From positions 308,229-372,228 of the forward strand of contig NMRA01000158.1 of assembly GCA_002633005.1 (NCBI GenBank): a stretch of 64,000 bases of DNA, read 5' to 3'. The translations under genes were made by a program, and so were the position numbers. How positions within the stretch are numbered: position 1 is the first letter of the stretch; each line of letters begins with the position of its first letter. This stretch comes from Phoronis australis. Taxonomy: Eukaryota; Phoronida; Phoronidae. Below, piece after piece: positions 35,401 to 44,713 of this stretch. The notes beneath the pieces are model-generated. The model ran no database searches. It was not told the DNA's origin and saw nothing but the letters and a program-made list of their open reading frames with translations.

Positions 35401-36402
35401 ATATTGGTCATGTGATATTCGTCATGTGATATTGGTCATGTGATGTGGTCAACATATGGCATGTAAGAAGATTATATACACACTGTTACATCACAATCTG
35501 TTCTTGCCTGAGACGATGAACGTTATTATCTATTCACATCAGGTGAATAATTAGATGGGAAAATTATGAATGATTACTTCTGGACTTACTAGAAAATAAA
35601 TTTCCCGATGTTGCGGAGCTGCCCGCCACCATCTACTGGAGACTGATGAATGACAGGTTTCATCTTGCTTCTCAACATAATTTCAACCAATTATTCTCAT
35701 AAACTGTGTTCACACAACTTTCCCATAATGCACCGCTATTTCTAAACATCAGCAATCTAATTTCAGGACTAACGCTGCAGCTCCCATAGTAGAAACTTCT
35801 GAGGAGACGAAGACTAGGAGAAAGACGTTCTTCTTTACAGTGGATGATCCCCGAATTAAAGGTAGTTCTGCTTTATCGGTATTTTTTGCCTGCTAGGTGT
35901 TAGTTGGAATCTGCCGCTGCATAGTCAGTCGCTTTGACTGATAAAAGCTGTAGAATCACAATTCCTGCCGATGTCAAAAAGTTAAAGCAAATTAGTGAAC
36001 TTTTCCTAATCAAACAATGGGAGAGGTAGACTATGGGATCAGTTGTTATGTTTTTAAGTTAATGAACCACTTTTAGAAGTGAATTTCTGTCCACCAAATC
36101 TGAGTCGGGATCAAATGGAAGTCGCTTTTTCGCTTTCATTATTCTACAGAGTGCCAATATGAAAAGTCCCCTTTTATAATCAACCCGAAGATAAGCAAAA
36201 TTTGATAGATTTTTTTCACAGTTGTTTGTTGTTTTCAGAGGGCATTCAGTTCTTCCGTCGCCATGACAATATAGAGAAGATCCGCGAACTGTGGGAGGAG
36301 AGACGAGACAAGTTAGTGGAGGATTACCGTAGCAAACACAAAAAAGCCATGCGAAGGAACAGACTTGTCAACTCACTGAAGAAAAAGCCTTATCAGAGAT
36401 GA
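20493..36402 (+). CDS. NOL8: Nucleolar protein 8 (NOL8) homologue, 15 exons, 928 aa
   Basis: NOL8 is a nucleolar RNA-binding protein linked to rRNA processing. Exons: 20493-20619 (or allelic 23193-23319), 23988-24041, 24447-24525, 25874-25997, 26277-26345, 26580-27788, 28187-28288, 29423-29554, 30238-30316 (or 31755-31833), 30550-30718 (or 32068-32236), 31104-31190 (or 33551-33637), 34339-34547, 34865-34952, 35767-35861, 36239-36402. Using each duplicated exon once gives 2787 nt, 929 codons, all phases consistent. Residues 1-80: RRM with RNP2 RLFVGGL and RNP1-like FAYINF, then TKWKGKTLKVQLAKENFLDR. Then NWVVDKFGKAVPVVYI, YDSADSADTDEI, RFRIKPQFEG, LMSLQSRFQNDERFKL and C-terminal FFFTVDDPRIKEGIQFF, all recognisable NOL8 landmarks. 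Human NOL8 is 1167 residues. The middle is long, acidic/basic and disordered. Intron 5 is AT-AC. Human NOL8 likewise neighbours CENPP head to head. Confidence 0.94.
21142..21477. mobile_element. Partial pogo/Tigger-like insertion (right end lost at contig join)
   Basis: Copy A of the duplicated block diverges from copy B exactly after a TA (21140-21141), where CAGTCAAGTGACCTAATTAT begins; copy B continues uninterrupted after the same TA (23836-23837). A TA target and CAGT start fit Tc1/mariner-pogo terminal repeats, by family knowledge. The sequence stops at the single N (21478), so the other end is not seen. Confidence 0.45.
21480..21770 (-). mobile_element. tRNA-derived SINE (minus strand)
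   Basis: On the - strand, a tRNA-like 5' part spans about 21698 to 21629: A box TAGCTGAATGGT (21692-21681) and B box GGTTCGATCCC (about 21649-21639), then a non-tRNA body running left toward 21480. The tRNA part cannot form a clean cloverleaf as a functional gene and is followed by unrelated sequence, as in SINEs. It is present only left of copy B of the duplicated block. Confidence 0.65.
21828..21920. mobile_element. Compact hairpin MITE, allelic copy B
   Basis: Second copy of the 93-bp palindromic element; right terminus reads AGCCTTACTG instead of AGCGTTACTG, breaking one base pair. Confidence 0.75.
22606..22806. mobile_element. Single-arm relic of the foldback family, copy B
   Basis: Allelic counterpart of 19904-20110, with a few substitutions (for example AAACTGATTAAACCATG). 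Confidence 0.6.
25199..25698. mobile_element. MITE with CAGGGCTTGGAA termini, about 500 bp, in NOL8 intron 3
   Basis: Inverted termini CAGGGCTTGGAA (25199) and TTCCAAGCCCTG (ending 25698), followed inward by TTTTTCCGCGGAAA-like sequence. TGTAAT flanks both sides (25193-25198, 25699-25704). Open frames inside it are not NOL8 exons. CAGGG-type ends suggest a hAT-like element, but the flank match is 6 bp rather than the usual 8, so the superfamily is uncertain. Related shorter copies lie at 38616-38846, 53612-53857 and 61254-61473. Confidence 0.65.
26346..26579 (+). other. U12-type AT-AC intron (NOL8 intron 5)
   Basis: Starts ATATCCTTT, the exact minor-spliceosome 5' site, and ends ...TTTCCTCAC, an AC terminus. 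A branch-point-like TTTCCTTAGC lies at 26561-26570, about 11 bases before the end, the expected distance. Splicing joins KDKHK to VMKVDPTTM, matching the NOL8 family in this segment. No GT-AG alternative keeps the homology. Confidence 0.85.
29555..29700. repeat. 54-bp minisatellite grown from the NOL8 exon 8 splice donor
   Basis: Units (GATGATGTGTAGTAATGCAG ... CTCCTTAATGAAGAAGGT) contain GCAGGGCCAGAGGGTGGGTA, nearly identical to the true exon 8 end and donor GCAGGGTCAGAGG/GTGGGTA. About two and a half units follow the real donor at 29555, so decoy donor sites lie 50 and 104 bases downstream. Confidence 0.8.
29810..31194. repeat. Allelic duplication block 2, copy A (NOL8 exons 9-11)
   Basis: Collinear with 31324-33641. 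Carries NOL8 exons 9, 10 and 11. Ends exactly at a MITE insertion point (31195), which is followed after 128 bases by the single N at 31323. Confidence 0.92.
29830..29992. mobile_element. Degenerate MITE (GGGGGCATGTCCAGGATTT type)
   Basis: Begins GGGGGCATGTCCAGGATTTT and ends GGGTCCTGGCTCCCTTGACC with a following CCTGAATCAGCC; resembles the hAT-like family whose cleaner copies are at 42371-42527 and 56079-56251. Copied again in copy B at about 31344-31506. Confidence 0.35.
31195..31322. mobile_element. Truncated Harbinger-like MITE inserted in a NOL8 splice donor
   Basis: GGGCTGTTCCAGTAAAATCT through AGGGGGGGAAGG, the ACCACCCGTAATTTTT phrase and onward matches the reverse complement of the right end of the 6827-7382 element. 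It starts right after GTAA of the exon 11 donor (31191-31194). The other haplotype (33638) reads GTAAGTTTA with no insertion. The rest is cut off by the N at 31323. Confidence 0.85.
31324..33641. repeat. Allelic duplication block 2, copy B (NOL8 exons 9-11)
   Basis: Counterpart of 29810-31194, with substitutions such as GGTGAA/GGCGAA and CCA/CTA in exon 10 and CCA/TCA in exon 11. It includes about 914 bp (32341-33254) absent from copy A. It runs uninterrupted into the rest of NOL8. Confidence 0.92.
32341..33254. other. 914-bp insertion/deletion difference between NOL8 haplotypes
   Basis: Copy A joins GAAAATCTATA directly to ATGTTTAATGTTGATC; copy B has this extra segment in between. I see no terminal inverted repeat, poly(A) or coding sequence in it, so it may be an unrecognised element or a deletion in copy A. 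Confidence 0.7.
33756..33790. repeat. 15-bp perfect hairpin in NOL8 intron 11
   Basis: CTACACTGTACAGGT at 33756-33770, loop TCAAT, then ACCTGTACAGTGTAG at 33776-33790: a perfect 15-bp stem with a 5-base loop. No known family recognised. Confidence 0.8.
35395..35450. repeat. 14-bp tandem repeat of an E-box-like unit, 4 units
   Basis: CACGTGATATTGGT, CATGTGATATTCGT, CATGTGATATTGGT, CATGTGATGTGGTC: each unit carries a CANNTG box. In NOL8 intron 13. Function not implied. Confidence 0.75.
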
Positions 36403-36660
36403 CAATAAATACAACAATACTGAAGAAAAGGCCTTATCAGATATTACTGTACAGTAGATACAACTATACTGAAGAAAAGGCCTTATCAGATATTACAATA
36501 GATACAACTATACTGAAGAAAAGGCCTTATCAGATATTACAGTAGATACAACTATACTGAAGAAAAGGCCTTATCAGATATTACAATAGATACAACTATA
36601 CTGAAGAAAAGGCCTTATCAGATATTACAATAGATACAACTATACTGAAGAAAAAGCTTA
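36375..36660. repeat. 44-bp minisatellite arising from the NOL8 stop-codon region
   Basis: The first unit is the real end of the coding sequence (CTGAAGAAAAAGCCTTATCA GAGATGACAATAAATACAAC, encoding LKKKPYQR stop); about six near copies follow, reading CTGAAGAAAAGGCCTTATCA GATATTAC. The downstream units are 3' UTR or intergenic. An AATAAA lies at 36404, two bases after the stop codon. Confidence 0.88.
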
Positions 36661-38615
36661 TTAGAAATGACAGATAGGATCATGACTTCCGATAATGTGA
36701 ATAGCCAATATTCAATTCGGAATTCTGATACTGTAAACATTCTCCAGTTTAGGACCAGTATTGTGGAAATTTTAAAGTATTTTGTTTTGTCTATTTTCTC
36801 GATCAAATTGAATATTTAGAGGTCTTTCCTCCATGTTCAGCAGCTAACATTTTTTTATTACTTTCTGATGGCGGTGATGCGCAAGGTAAATTAACTTACA
36901 GGAAATGTTGAGTCATTGCCTCCTTCAGTCTAAGGGCCTTGTTCACTGATTGGATATCCTGCTTAATATTGACCTAGATGTAAGATGAGGTCATGCACAG
37001 TGGAGAGTTGCAGATCTTGCTCACTATTCAAGTTAGGGCGTCTGATTCTTATGTAGAATGACGCCTTTACACTCACTGAGTACCAGCTGACCTCTCTGGC
37101 GAGGACTTTAGTGTTGATATAAGTGTGGTTAGTGTAGATCAATCTGACTTTGGAAACCCAGGCAGTGACCTTGACCCTTAGAGTGAGGGGGAAACGTGTG
37201 ATGTTTTTGTAAGGAAAATTACATGTAACTTGCTCAACATGCGACTGTCCGTGACTAATATTTGACAAAAATTTGAGAATTTGCCACGGTTTGGTTTGCA
37301 TTTGAACTATGGAAGAAGTGCAGTTTGAGAAACCACTGTATTGTTGTTCCAACTTTCTCACCAAATATAATGCACAGTGTTGCACTGGAAAATGGCTGAC
37401 TTGTTGATAATTTGTAAAATAAAATTATTCCAAAAATATTTGTTGTGCACATATTTCTCTTATTAAACTCGAGTCCAGTTGGTGTGCGAGTTCAGTTGGT
37501 GTGCGGTACAGTACTGCTATGTTCAGGCTACAAAAGTTATCAGATAAAAATAGATTTGTAGTTCTCCATTGTGACCCCTGACCCCATGCTAGATTAGCTG
37601 TCATAGTAGTCATTGGTCATGACAACTCATGGCAGGGCGGTGATTACCTGGAAATGCCCTTCACTATTTCTGTATTTCGAATTTTGCCATTTGTAAACAA
37701 AATTTTAAAATTCATCATTTATGGGTAAGCGCAATTGGTCCTCATGAGGAGCAAATTCTAAAACACCCCTTTTTATGGACCCTCCTATTTTTGTGGTTGC
37801 AGATAGTCGTTGTCCTGCCTGGTGGGGCGACCAGGTGTTCACTCAATATCTCAAAATCCCCTGAACTGATCTTTCGGAAATTTGGCTCAAGGGTGTAAGA
37901 TGTCATGGAAAGGCGATTTTTTTAATTGACTGCTTCCTCGTGGCCAGTGGGGTGAGACTAAAGCATGGAGTTCATTTGGATTACCATTTGAACCCTGTTA
38001 CTTGCGCGGCTTAAACCCCAAAGCCCTTGCGGCCGGGTTAAAAATTCATCATTGCTAACTTAACAACAGCCATGGCAACTAGAAATTACGTTGGGCAAAT
38101 TCCTGAACGGAGTGTATTTCGTCCCTAGCCTGTGAAGCTGTCAGTGTTTAATTCAACCCGAAGCATTATGGGGTTTAAAAACGTTACTCATTGCTCATCC
38201 GAATCGTCGGCAAAAAGCCGTTTTGGCTAACCCCAGTAATTTTTTGATCGGTGGTAGCTTATCCTAAAACTGGGCCACGAAAGCAGCAGCTTTTGCTGGC
38301 TGCCCTGAAATGAAAGATGAGAGCTAGTGGAGAAAAGTTTTGATCACAGTTTGTCAGTCACACGATAACAAAACTGGGATTCATTGATGAGGTCAAGTTT
38401 GTGAGATACTTTCTCCCTGACGAATCAGACGCGCGCATCTTACTAGGGTCTACGCCGGTGTAGTTGAAAACTAGGAGGTATTTGACATGAATGTTCAATG
38501 GCAAAAATAGCGATAGTCAGTTAGGCCTACGGTCCCACCGGTATTTTTGGAATTGAGAACTAGCTTGTCGCCTAATGGACAAAACTGGTTGTCTCAGTGC
38601 GGCATCCCCGGTACA

Positions 38616-38846
38616 GGAGGGCTTGGAATTTCCTAAGTAAGGGGTTTAATTCCTCTTTTTTGGTTTTGATTTCATCTTATTCGATTTCCAGTTTCCTCTT
38701 TTTGATCATTATTTTGAATTCAGGCATTTACATTTTACTATACAAAAATACTGGTATTAGCCACACAATCCTATTTATTTGTGAAACGATACTTTACGTA
38801 CCTGGAAATTTCTCCTCTTTTTTGTCATTGGTCATTTCAAGTCCTC
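38616..38846. mobile_element. Short MITE, GAGGGCTTGGAA family
   Basis: Starts GAGGGCTTGGAATTTCC and ends GGTCATTTCAAGTCCTC, with interior CCTCTTTTTTGGTTTTGATT TCATCTTATTCGATTTCCAG; the interior matches copies at 53612-53857 and 61254-61473. Confidence 0.55.
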
Positions 38847-38877
38847 ACCTGTACATTACAACTAATTCTTGTCACAG

Positions 38878-39061
38878 GTTCACAGGTCGACTGATCGATC
38901 ACCCCCTGAGGCTCATCGGCAAAGCTTTGTACCGCGATGTCACCACGGCATACGCCAATTACCGCACGCAGAATGACGTTAATGTTAACTTGTATCGACT
39001 CAAAACTGTTGTCAACAAACCCTGTCGAAGCGTTTTGGTTGATCGTATTCTTCTGGCGTGA
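38878..39061 (+). CDS. Orphan candidate terminal coding exon
   Basis: After an acceptor-like TTCTTGTCACAG (ending 38877), an open frame of 60 codons runs to TGA at 39059-39061. The peptide starts FTGRLIDHPLRLIGKALYRD, has VTTAYANYRTQNDVNVNLYR and ends VDRILLA. Composition and GC content are coding-like, and the open frame ends sharply where AT-rich DNA resumes. No upstream partner exon is visible between NOL8 and here, and I do not recognise the family. It could be a decayed retrogene or a short gene fragment. Confidence 0.3.
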
Positions 39062-40300
39062 AAGATCACCAATTTTCACGAGTAATTAGATTTTAAAAGC
39101 CAAACACGTTAAAAAATTATAAGTTCCTGTCCTTGACATCAATTTGGGGCATGCAAGCGCTTGGGCGCTCAGTATAAAGACGCCCAGGAAAAGAGTAGGC
39201 TTAGTAAACCCAGTCTTCCTTGTTCCATCTGCGTCATTTATAAAACACCAAATTGAAGATTTAGTTATGCATTGATATTTTAATTATTGTCCTCTTGTTT
39301 AGCACTTACATGTGGTATGGAGGTCTACTTAGAGAGAATCCGGGAAAAGGGGCATTAAACTTGATTTGTCTCGTCGTATTCCATCTTCCTTACTAAATCA
39401 AACTACACTCCGCTTTTTATTCACTGAAAGTCTGCAATGTCTTGGGGTGGCTGTTTTCAAGCATATGATTCAGATAGGCCCTTACCCTCTCCGGCCATAT
39501 GCTCTCATTCTCAGGTGCCACTAGTCTGGTGGGGGGAAAACGATAACGTACTCTTGTGCTTAATCACCGTCGGGCTTTCAGAGCGTATCTTTATGGAAAA
39601 AGTTGCCTGGCCTGATTGTATAAGATGTTGCCAAGATTTCAATATAAATGTCAAGCTTGTGAATTCATTGTATTCTGAAGATTTCGTAATAAACATTAAA
39701 GAAAAAAATGCCAACTTTACCTACGCCGGCTTCATCAGTAGTAGTGGGCCGGGTCAAATACTGTCTCAAGGCTAGATAAGTAGGGTTTGTATATTTTCTG
39801 TACATAGTCCCACCTCCGGCTTTTGATTTGTTTTATTAATTTCTCATTTTATATCGGTCATTAGCACGTGTACTACTGTTTTGTTGTTAACCTGTTCCAT
39901 ACCGATGTAAAACCTGGGAGTTCATTATAGTCCTAGGTAAAACGAACATTGATCGGTATGCCTATAGGAACACACGCGACTAGTCCTTTATTGACAAATA
40001 TTAGGAACTTGTTGTTCGTAGTTTTGTGACCTCTGTTGGTGAGCTTTCAAATCACGAGAAACATTTCACACGCGTTTGTACATATTTTTCATAATCGAAG
40101 CCAACCATAAGTGTTTTGGTATTTTTTTCGTTTCACCAATTCACTAAACTTTGGTTCTTCCCATCTCGGATAGTTATTTTAATAGACATTACGATGTCTA
40201 TGGTTATTTCATTTACTCTATCCGCGACACCTAACTTCACTACTATCCTGGTACACAGAAAACATTTGTCATCCAAAATTTTCCAGACGAAAACAAAGTC

Positions 40301-43300
40301 ATGGACCCTACTTGGTTAATCGTTGGCATTGTTGTCATGGTTTTGCTGATTATTCTGACCATTGTGGGTATTGCTGTATTTTCAGGGATCTTCACATCTA
40401 TTGAGGTGAGGTGAAATTATAGTTTTAAACTTTGTGCAATCTGTCCCGTTCCGGACCAATGGCAATGAATAAAAATTAAAATAAACAAGCTTGCCTTGGC
40501 TGGCCAAGTTTGCTTTGTAATGAGACGTGATGCCGAGTGCAAGTGCAAACGAAACTGAAACTGTTGTGGAGAAAATTAGAAATTTAGTCTAAGGTGTAAA
40601 ATAACCCCAGGCTCTGTCTGACTCGTAAACTCAAACCATAGCCTAGGCTATAGCGGCTAACCTAGGCTACTACTACTGTCCTAGGGCGGGCAGTCTTATG
40701 CCCTGGAATGCCAACTTTGATCTCGCGCTGCTGAAGTTGCGGTGTTCATGTGTGTAATTTGTTTGCATTCATTACTTGGCGAAACAAATTTCGCCAAGTA
40801 TGTTGCTCTGTCGTCAATTTTTTTTTGTTCGCACTCTACAGCTGTCGCAATTTTCGTCCGATTCTCACGAAATTTGCACACAACGTGTAGATCGGAAAGT
40901 CCTGGAAGCCTATTGTTTTTGGTCATGATCGGATTCAAAATGGCGGACATGGCAGCCATTTTGTTTCCGATTTCACATTCAAATGCTCATAGAGGCCGCA
41001 TTTTTTTACGTACAGAGCTGAAACCTAGTATGATTATTACTGAACACGTGTGCTACAAGTGTGCCGAAAGACGTTGACTTCTGATTAAAGATGGCGGAAA
41101 TATTGACAATGGCGCATGCGCACCTCGATATCTGGCCGAAAACGTTTTCTCCTGTAGAGGGCGCATTAGCGAACCAATTACTTTCAAACTGGTCACGTGT
41201 TTGTTGCTATTGATCAGCTTTAATAAAATTTTGTTTAACTGGAAGTCACTTTCAAGATGGCGGCTCTGGCGCATTTTCACCCGTTTTCAACCGTTCTGGT
41301 GTCGCATTTTTAACGGGCAAAGCAAACGACGTGAATTTCTGCATGTAGATTCCTTGAAGTATGTTCTTTAAATAGTTCTGCGATAACGTTTTTCTCAGAC
41401 GTTCCGTTTTCAAATTATTTGACTTTGAATTTCAAAAAAAAAACGCAGTTTCAATTTTTTTGAAAAAAATTATGGAATGTTGTGAAACTATCAATATAGA
41501 TAGAGTTTGGAACGGACTTTGAGAAGATGTTTTCCATTTTTCGCTAGGATGTCTACTTTTTGAATTATTTGACATTTTCTGATAGCGCTGTTCCTTTGTT
41601 GAGCGCTCTTACTGCATTGATGTTGGTTTAGTTTATTTGAACAAGACTGTAGCTTTCTTACTAATTTATGACATCTAAGTTCGTCATATGACTGAATGTT
41701 ATCATGTTGATCATAATCTCCGCCTTCATCATCATGATCGTCGTCGTCGTCCTCCCCATCATACTTTTTTCGCGTAATTTCGCCAAGTGTCGCTCCTCTG
41801 AGCGCTCTCATTTTGTTCTGGTGTAGGTTATTGCTGTGGAATTTACTGTCAATAAAACTTCTTGCAATTTCGCCATTTTTCTACCACATTTCAAGTCATA
41901 TCATTGGATTAAAGGTAGGGAGGACAATGTTTTTTATTTTTTTACAATGCCCATGTGTCATACATTTTTGAAAAGCCTTTAGTGTGAGAAATGAAATGGT
42001 GCAAAAATCATAAAATTTGGGTGAGCTGTTACCAAGGAAATGGCCGTTGAAACGCGACGTTTATGCGTAAAGTATCTGCCTTTCTACATAATTTCGTTAA
42101 AAATAAAAGAATATACATGTGCTGTATATCAAAAGATTCATCTCATTGAGAGGAACATGGTGGTATGTATTATATACAATTTGGGTCGATTTCTACATAG
42201 ATATTGCTGTTTACGTGTGTTGTTAGCATATAGAACAGGAGCATCAACCCCATTGATGAAAAAAATGGATTACACAGCTTAAAAGGAAATTAAAGAGCAA
42301 AGACAACCCATCAGCTTACAAATAAATGCACCTAATCTAGGAGAAAATTTACATCATACCACAAGATAACATTGGTGGATTTGGGGAGGGGGGGCAAGAG
42401 ACCATGGCCCCCCTAAAACTCTCAGATTTCATTTGGCAGTTCGAGGATGCAAATATCTTGCGGGTAAAACCCTGCCTAACACTTTGCCCTGCCCCCCTCC
42501 TTACTAAAAATCCTGGATATGCCCCTGGGTAATACTACATGGGCAGCACATCATAGCCTGGCTGATATGGGGCTGGGGGAGGCTAAAGCCCCCCACTCTT
42601 TTCAATGCTGCGGCACCACCCATGTATTATTAGATCGTATCATGGCAAACAACATCAGAAAGTAGATAAAAGACCATTTGGGAAAACAATCCACTCTTAA
42701 CATGAAGGATTTCATCATTTACACAACAAACTCTTTGTAACAACTTCATTTTGAACGGTGAAATTGCGATGCCATTAGACTTCAATATAGCTGCTTCTGA
42801 CGCTGACATGTGGCGATTTAAAGAACTAACGACTACTGTTTGAAACGTGCCAATGCGCAGCTGTTTGACAGAATTTATGAAAATGAAATAATTATCAATT
42901 AAAAGAGTGATAAATTCTTTATCTAAAAATCGGGGGAGGGGGTGGGGGGCATATTGCGCAACTGCAAAAACATCAATCTACCGACCGATCAAAATGAGGC
43001 CTTCCATATGATCGAAAACTCCCCATAAAAACTTTGGCCTTGACTTCAAGAAAAGAACTTGAGGAGGTGCGCATGCATCTAAACTACATCCTGTCCATAT
43101 TTTATGTTTGTAATCGAGAGTTTAGTGCTCTTTAGGATTGGAGGAACAAGAGGTACTTTTTCAAAAATTGATCGCATGGCGGAAAATCGTGCACTAAAAA
43201 AAGCTTACAAAAAATGATTTATCAGCGATAATTCGTGACAGAAAGATTACAAACTTACAAATAAAGACCAAGGTAATGATTTATGACACAGTTATAGTTA

Positions 43301-44663
43301 ACTTTAAAGTCTGAAATCGAGTAATTTACCGATGTGGTTTTACATGGAGTCAGATATGGAGCACCGTAACCTACTTTTTGATTGTCTTCCCTATTATAAG
43401 CCCTTTATTAGTTCTTGGTGATGTATGATTTTTGCAGAAGCAAAAGACAAATACTTTAATTCATTAATAATTATCAGTTTGCATACCTGAAACGCTTAAA
43501 ATATTATTTGATTCTAAAAACCAATTGTGTTGCTGAAATGCGAATAATGGCAATGTATTATTGTAAATGTAAAAATGAAATTAACCAGAGACTAGGTTAT
43601 AGTAAATAGGGGGGAAATAGTTCCTATGATTGAAACTATTTCTACCCAATAAACTTTTTAGAATATGGCTCTCACACAGTTGCTGTGAAGAATTTAGTCG
43701 GCCATTCATCCCAAATTATTCATCTGAATTAATTTGACCTTATTCCAACTACCGATTCGAAATGTGCAGATAAGTTTTGTCATAAAAAATGTGCAAACAT
43801 CTATTGCCTGGCTTTGAAATGTAAAGTGGTTAGCTCGTGGTTGCGTTGTCAGACTTTCCATAGAAGTTAACAAGAGATATTGGAACACATTTTTACAAGT
43901 GCTGTAGTTACAAGCAGAAGTGGTCTCTGGAAAATAGTGCTCAATATTCAAACAAAGAGTTAATTACTTTAAACACCTCAGTGTTGCATAGTTGTCACAG
44001 TCAGCATTCGGGGATGAAAAAATGGTACAACTGAATGGACATTAAGGACTTCTGGACAAAAAGCAAACATTTGGGTTTTAGCCAAAACCCATGGGCAAAA
44101 TGTTAGCTGTATCACGCAAAAACATTCTGACAACGTTGTTGTCAAACGGGAGACGTAACACCCAAAAGTGCCTGATGGCATTTTTAATTTTTTTAGTGGA
44201 ATGGGAAATTGCGTGAAATATGAAGCGTTCATTTTTTTTCTTATTAGTAGAATGTTAAAATACGACAGTCACTATATTGCGTGGGATATAACAAGTATAT
44301 GACATGTCAATTTTGGCACATGTCAAAAAGCGGCACATTATGATGGTATGACGGAATGGCAGGAAAATTCAAAATGAGGTACAGCCCGCCAAGAGCGGGA
44401 CAATTATCAAGTACACAGTACACTGTCAGAAATACAAAGTATTGAATTGGATTCATTTACAAGATAAATTTTTCAATTTTTTAAAATTTTCTTTCAAGGG
44501 GATAGGTAAATACTACAGGTAATGTTACAAAGTCGAATTAACAAAAAACATCTTAGGCTAGGCAACAGTTAAAATTGCACAAAGTGTGAAATATTATCAA
44601 TTGAACGCAGTTGAAATCAGTAATAATGTATCCATGGATACACCCACAGACACACACCCACAC

Positions 44664-44713
<50 letters not shown>

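Larger units (their letters stand above)
36403..40300. other. Intergenic region between NOL8 and TEX264
   Basis: Contains the 44-bp array at its left edge, a dispersed repeat around 36930-37030 sharing CTAAGGGCCTTGTTCACTGA with 24633-24655, a CAGGGCTTGGAA-family MITE (38616-38846) and an orphan candidate exon (38878-39061). TEX264 5' UTR and promoter should lie near 40.0-40.3 kb; no TATA-type signal is distinguishable. Confidence 0.5.

Noticed and set aside
39437-39775. 112-codon + strand frame
   Set aside because: No recognisable family, weak codon bias and no flanking exons; kept only as a note.
41491-41811. Aspartate-rich open frame on the - strand (106 codons)
   Set aside because: It is an ATC/GTC microsatellite read in reverse within a dispersed repeat; no splice context or homology.
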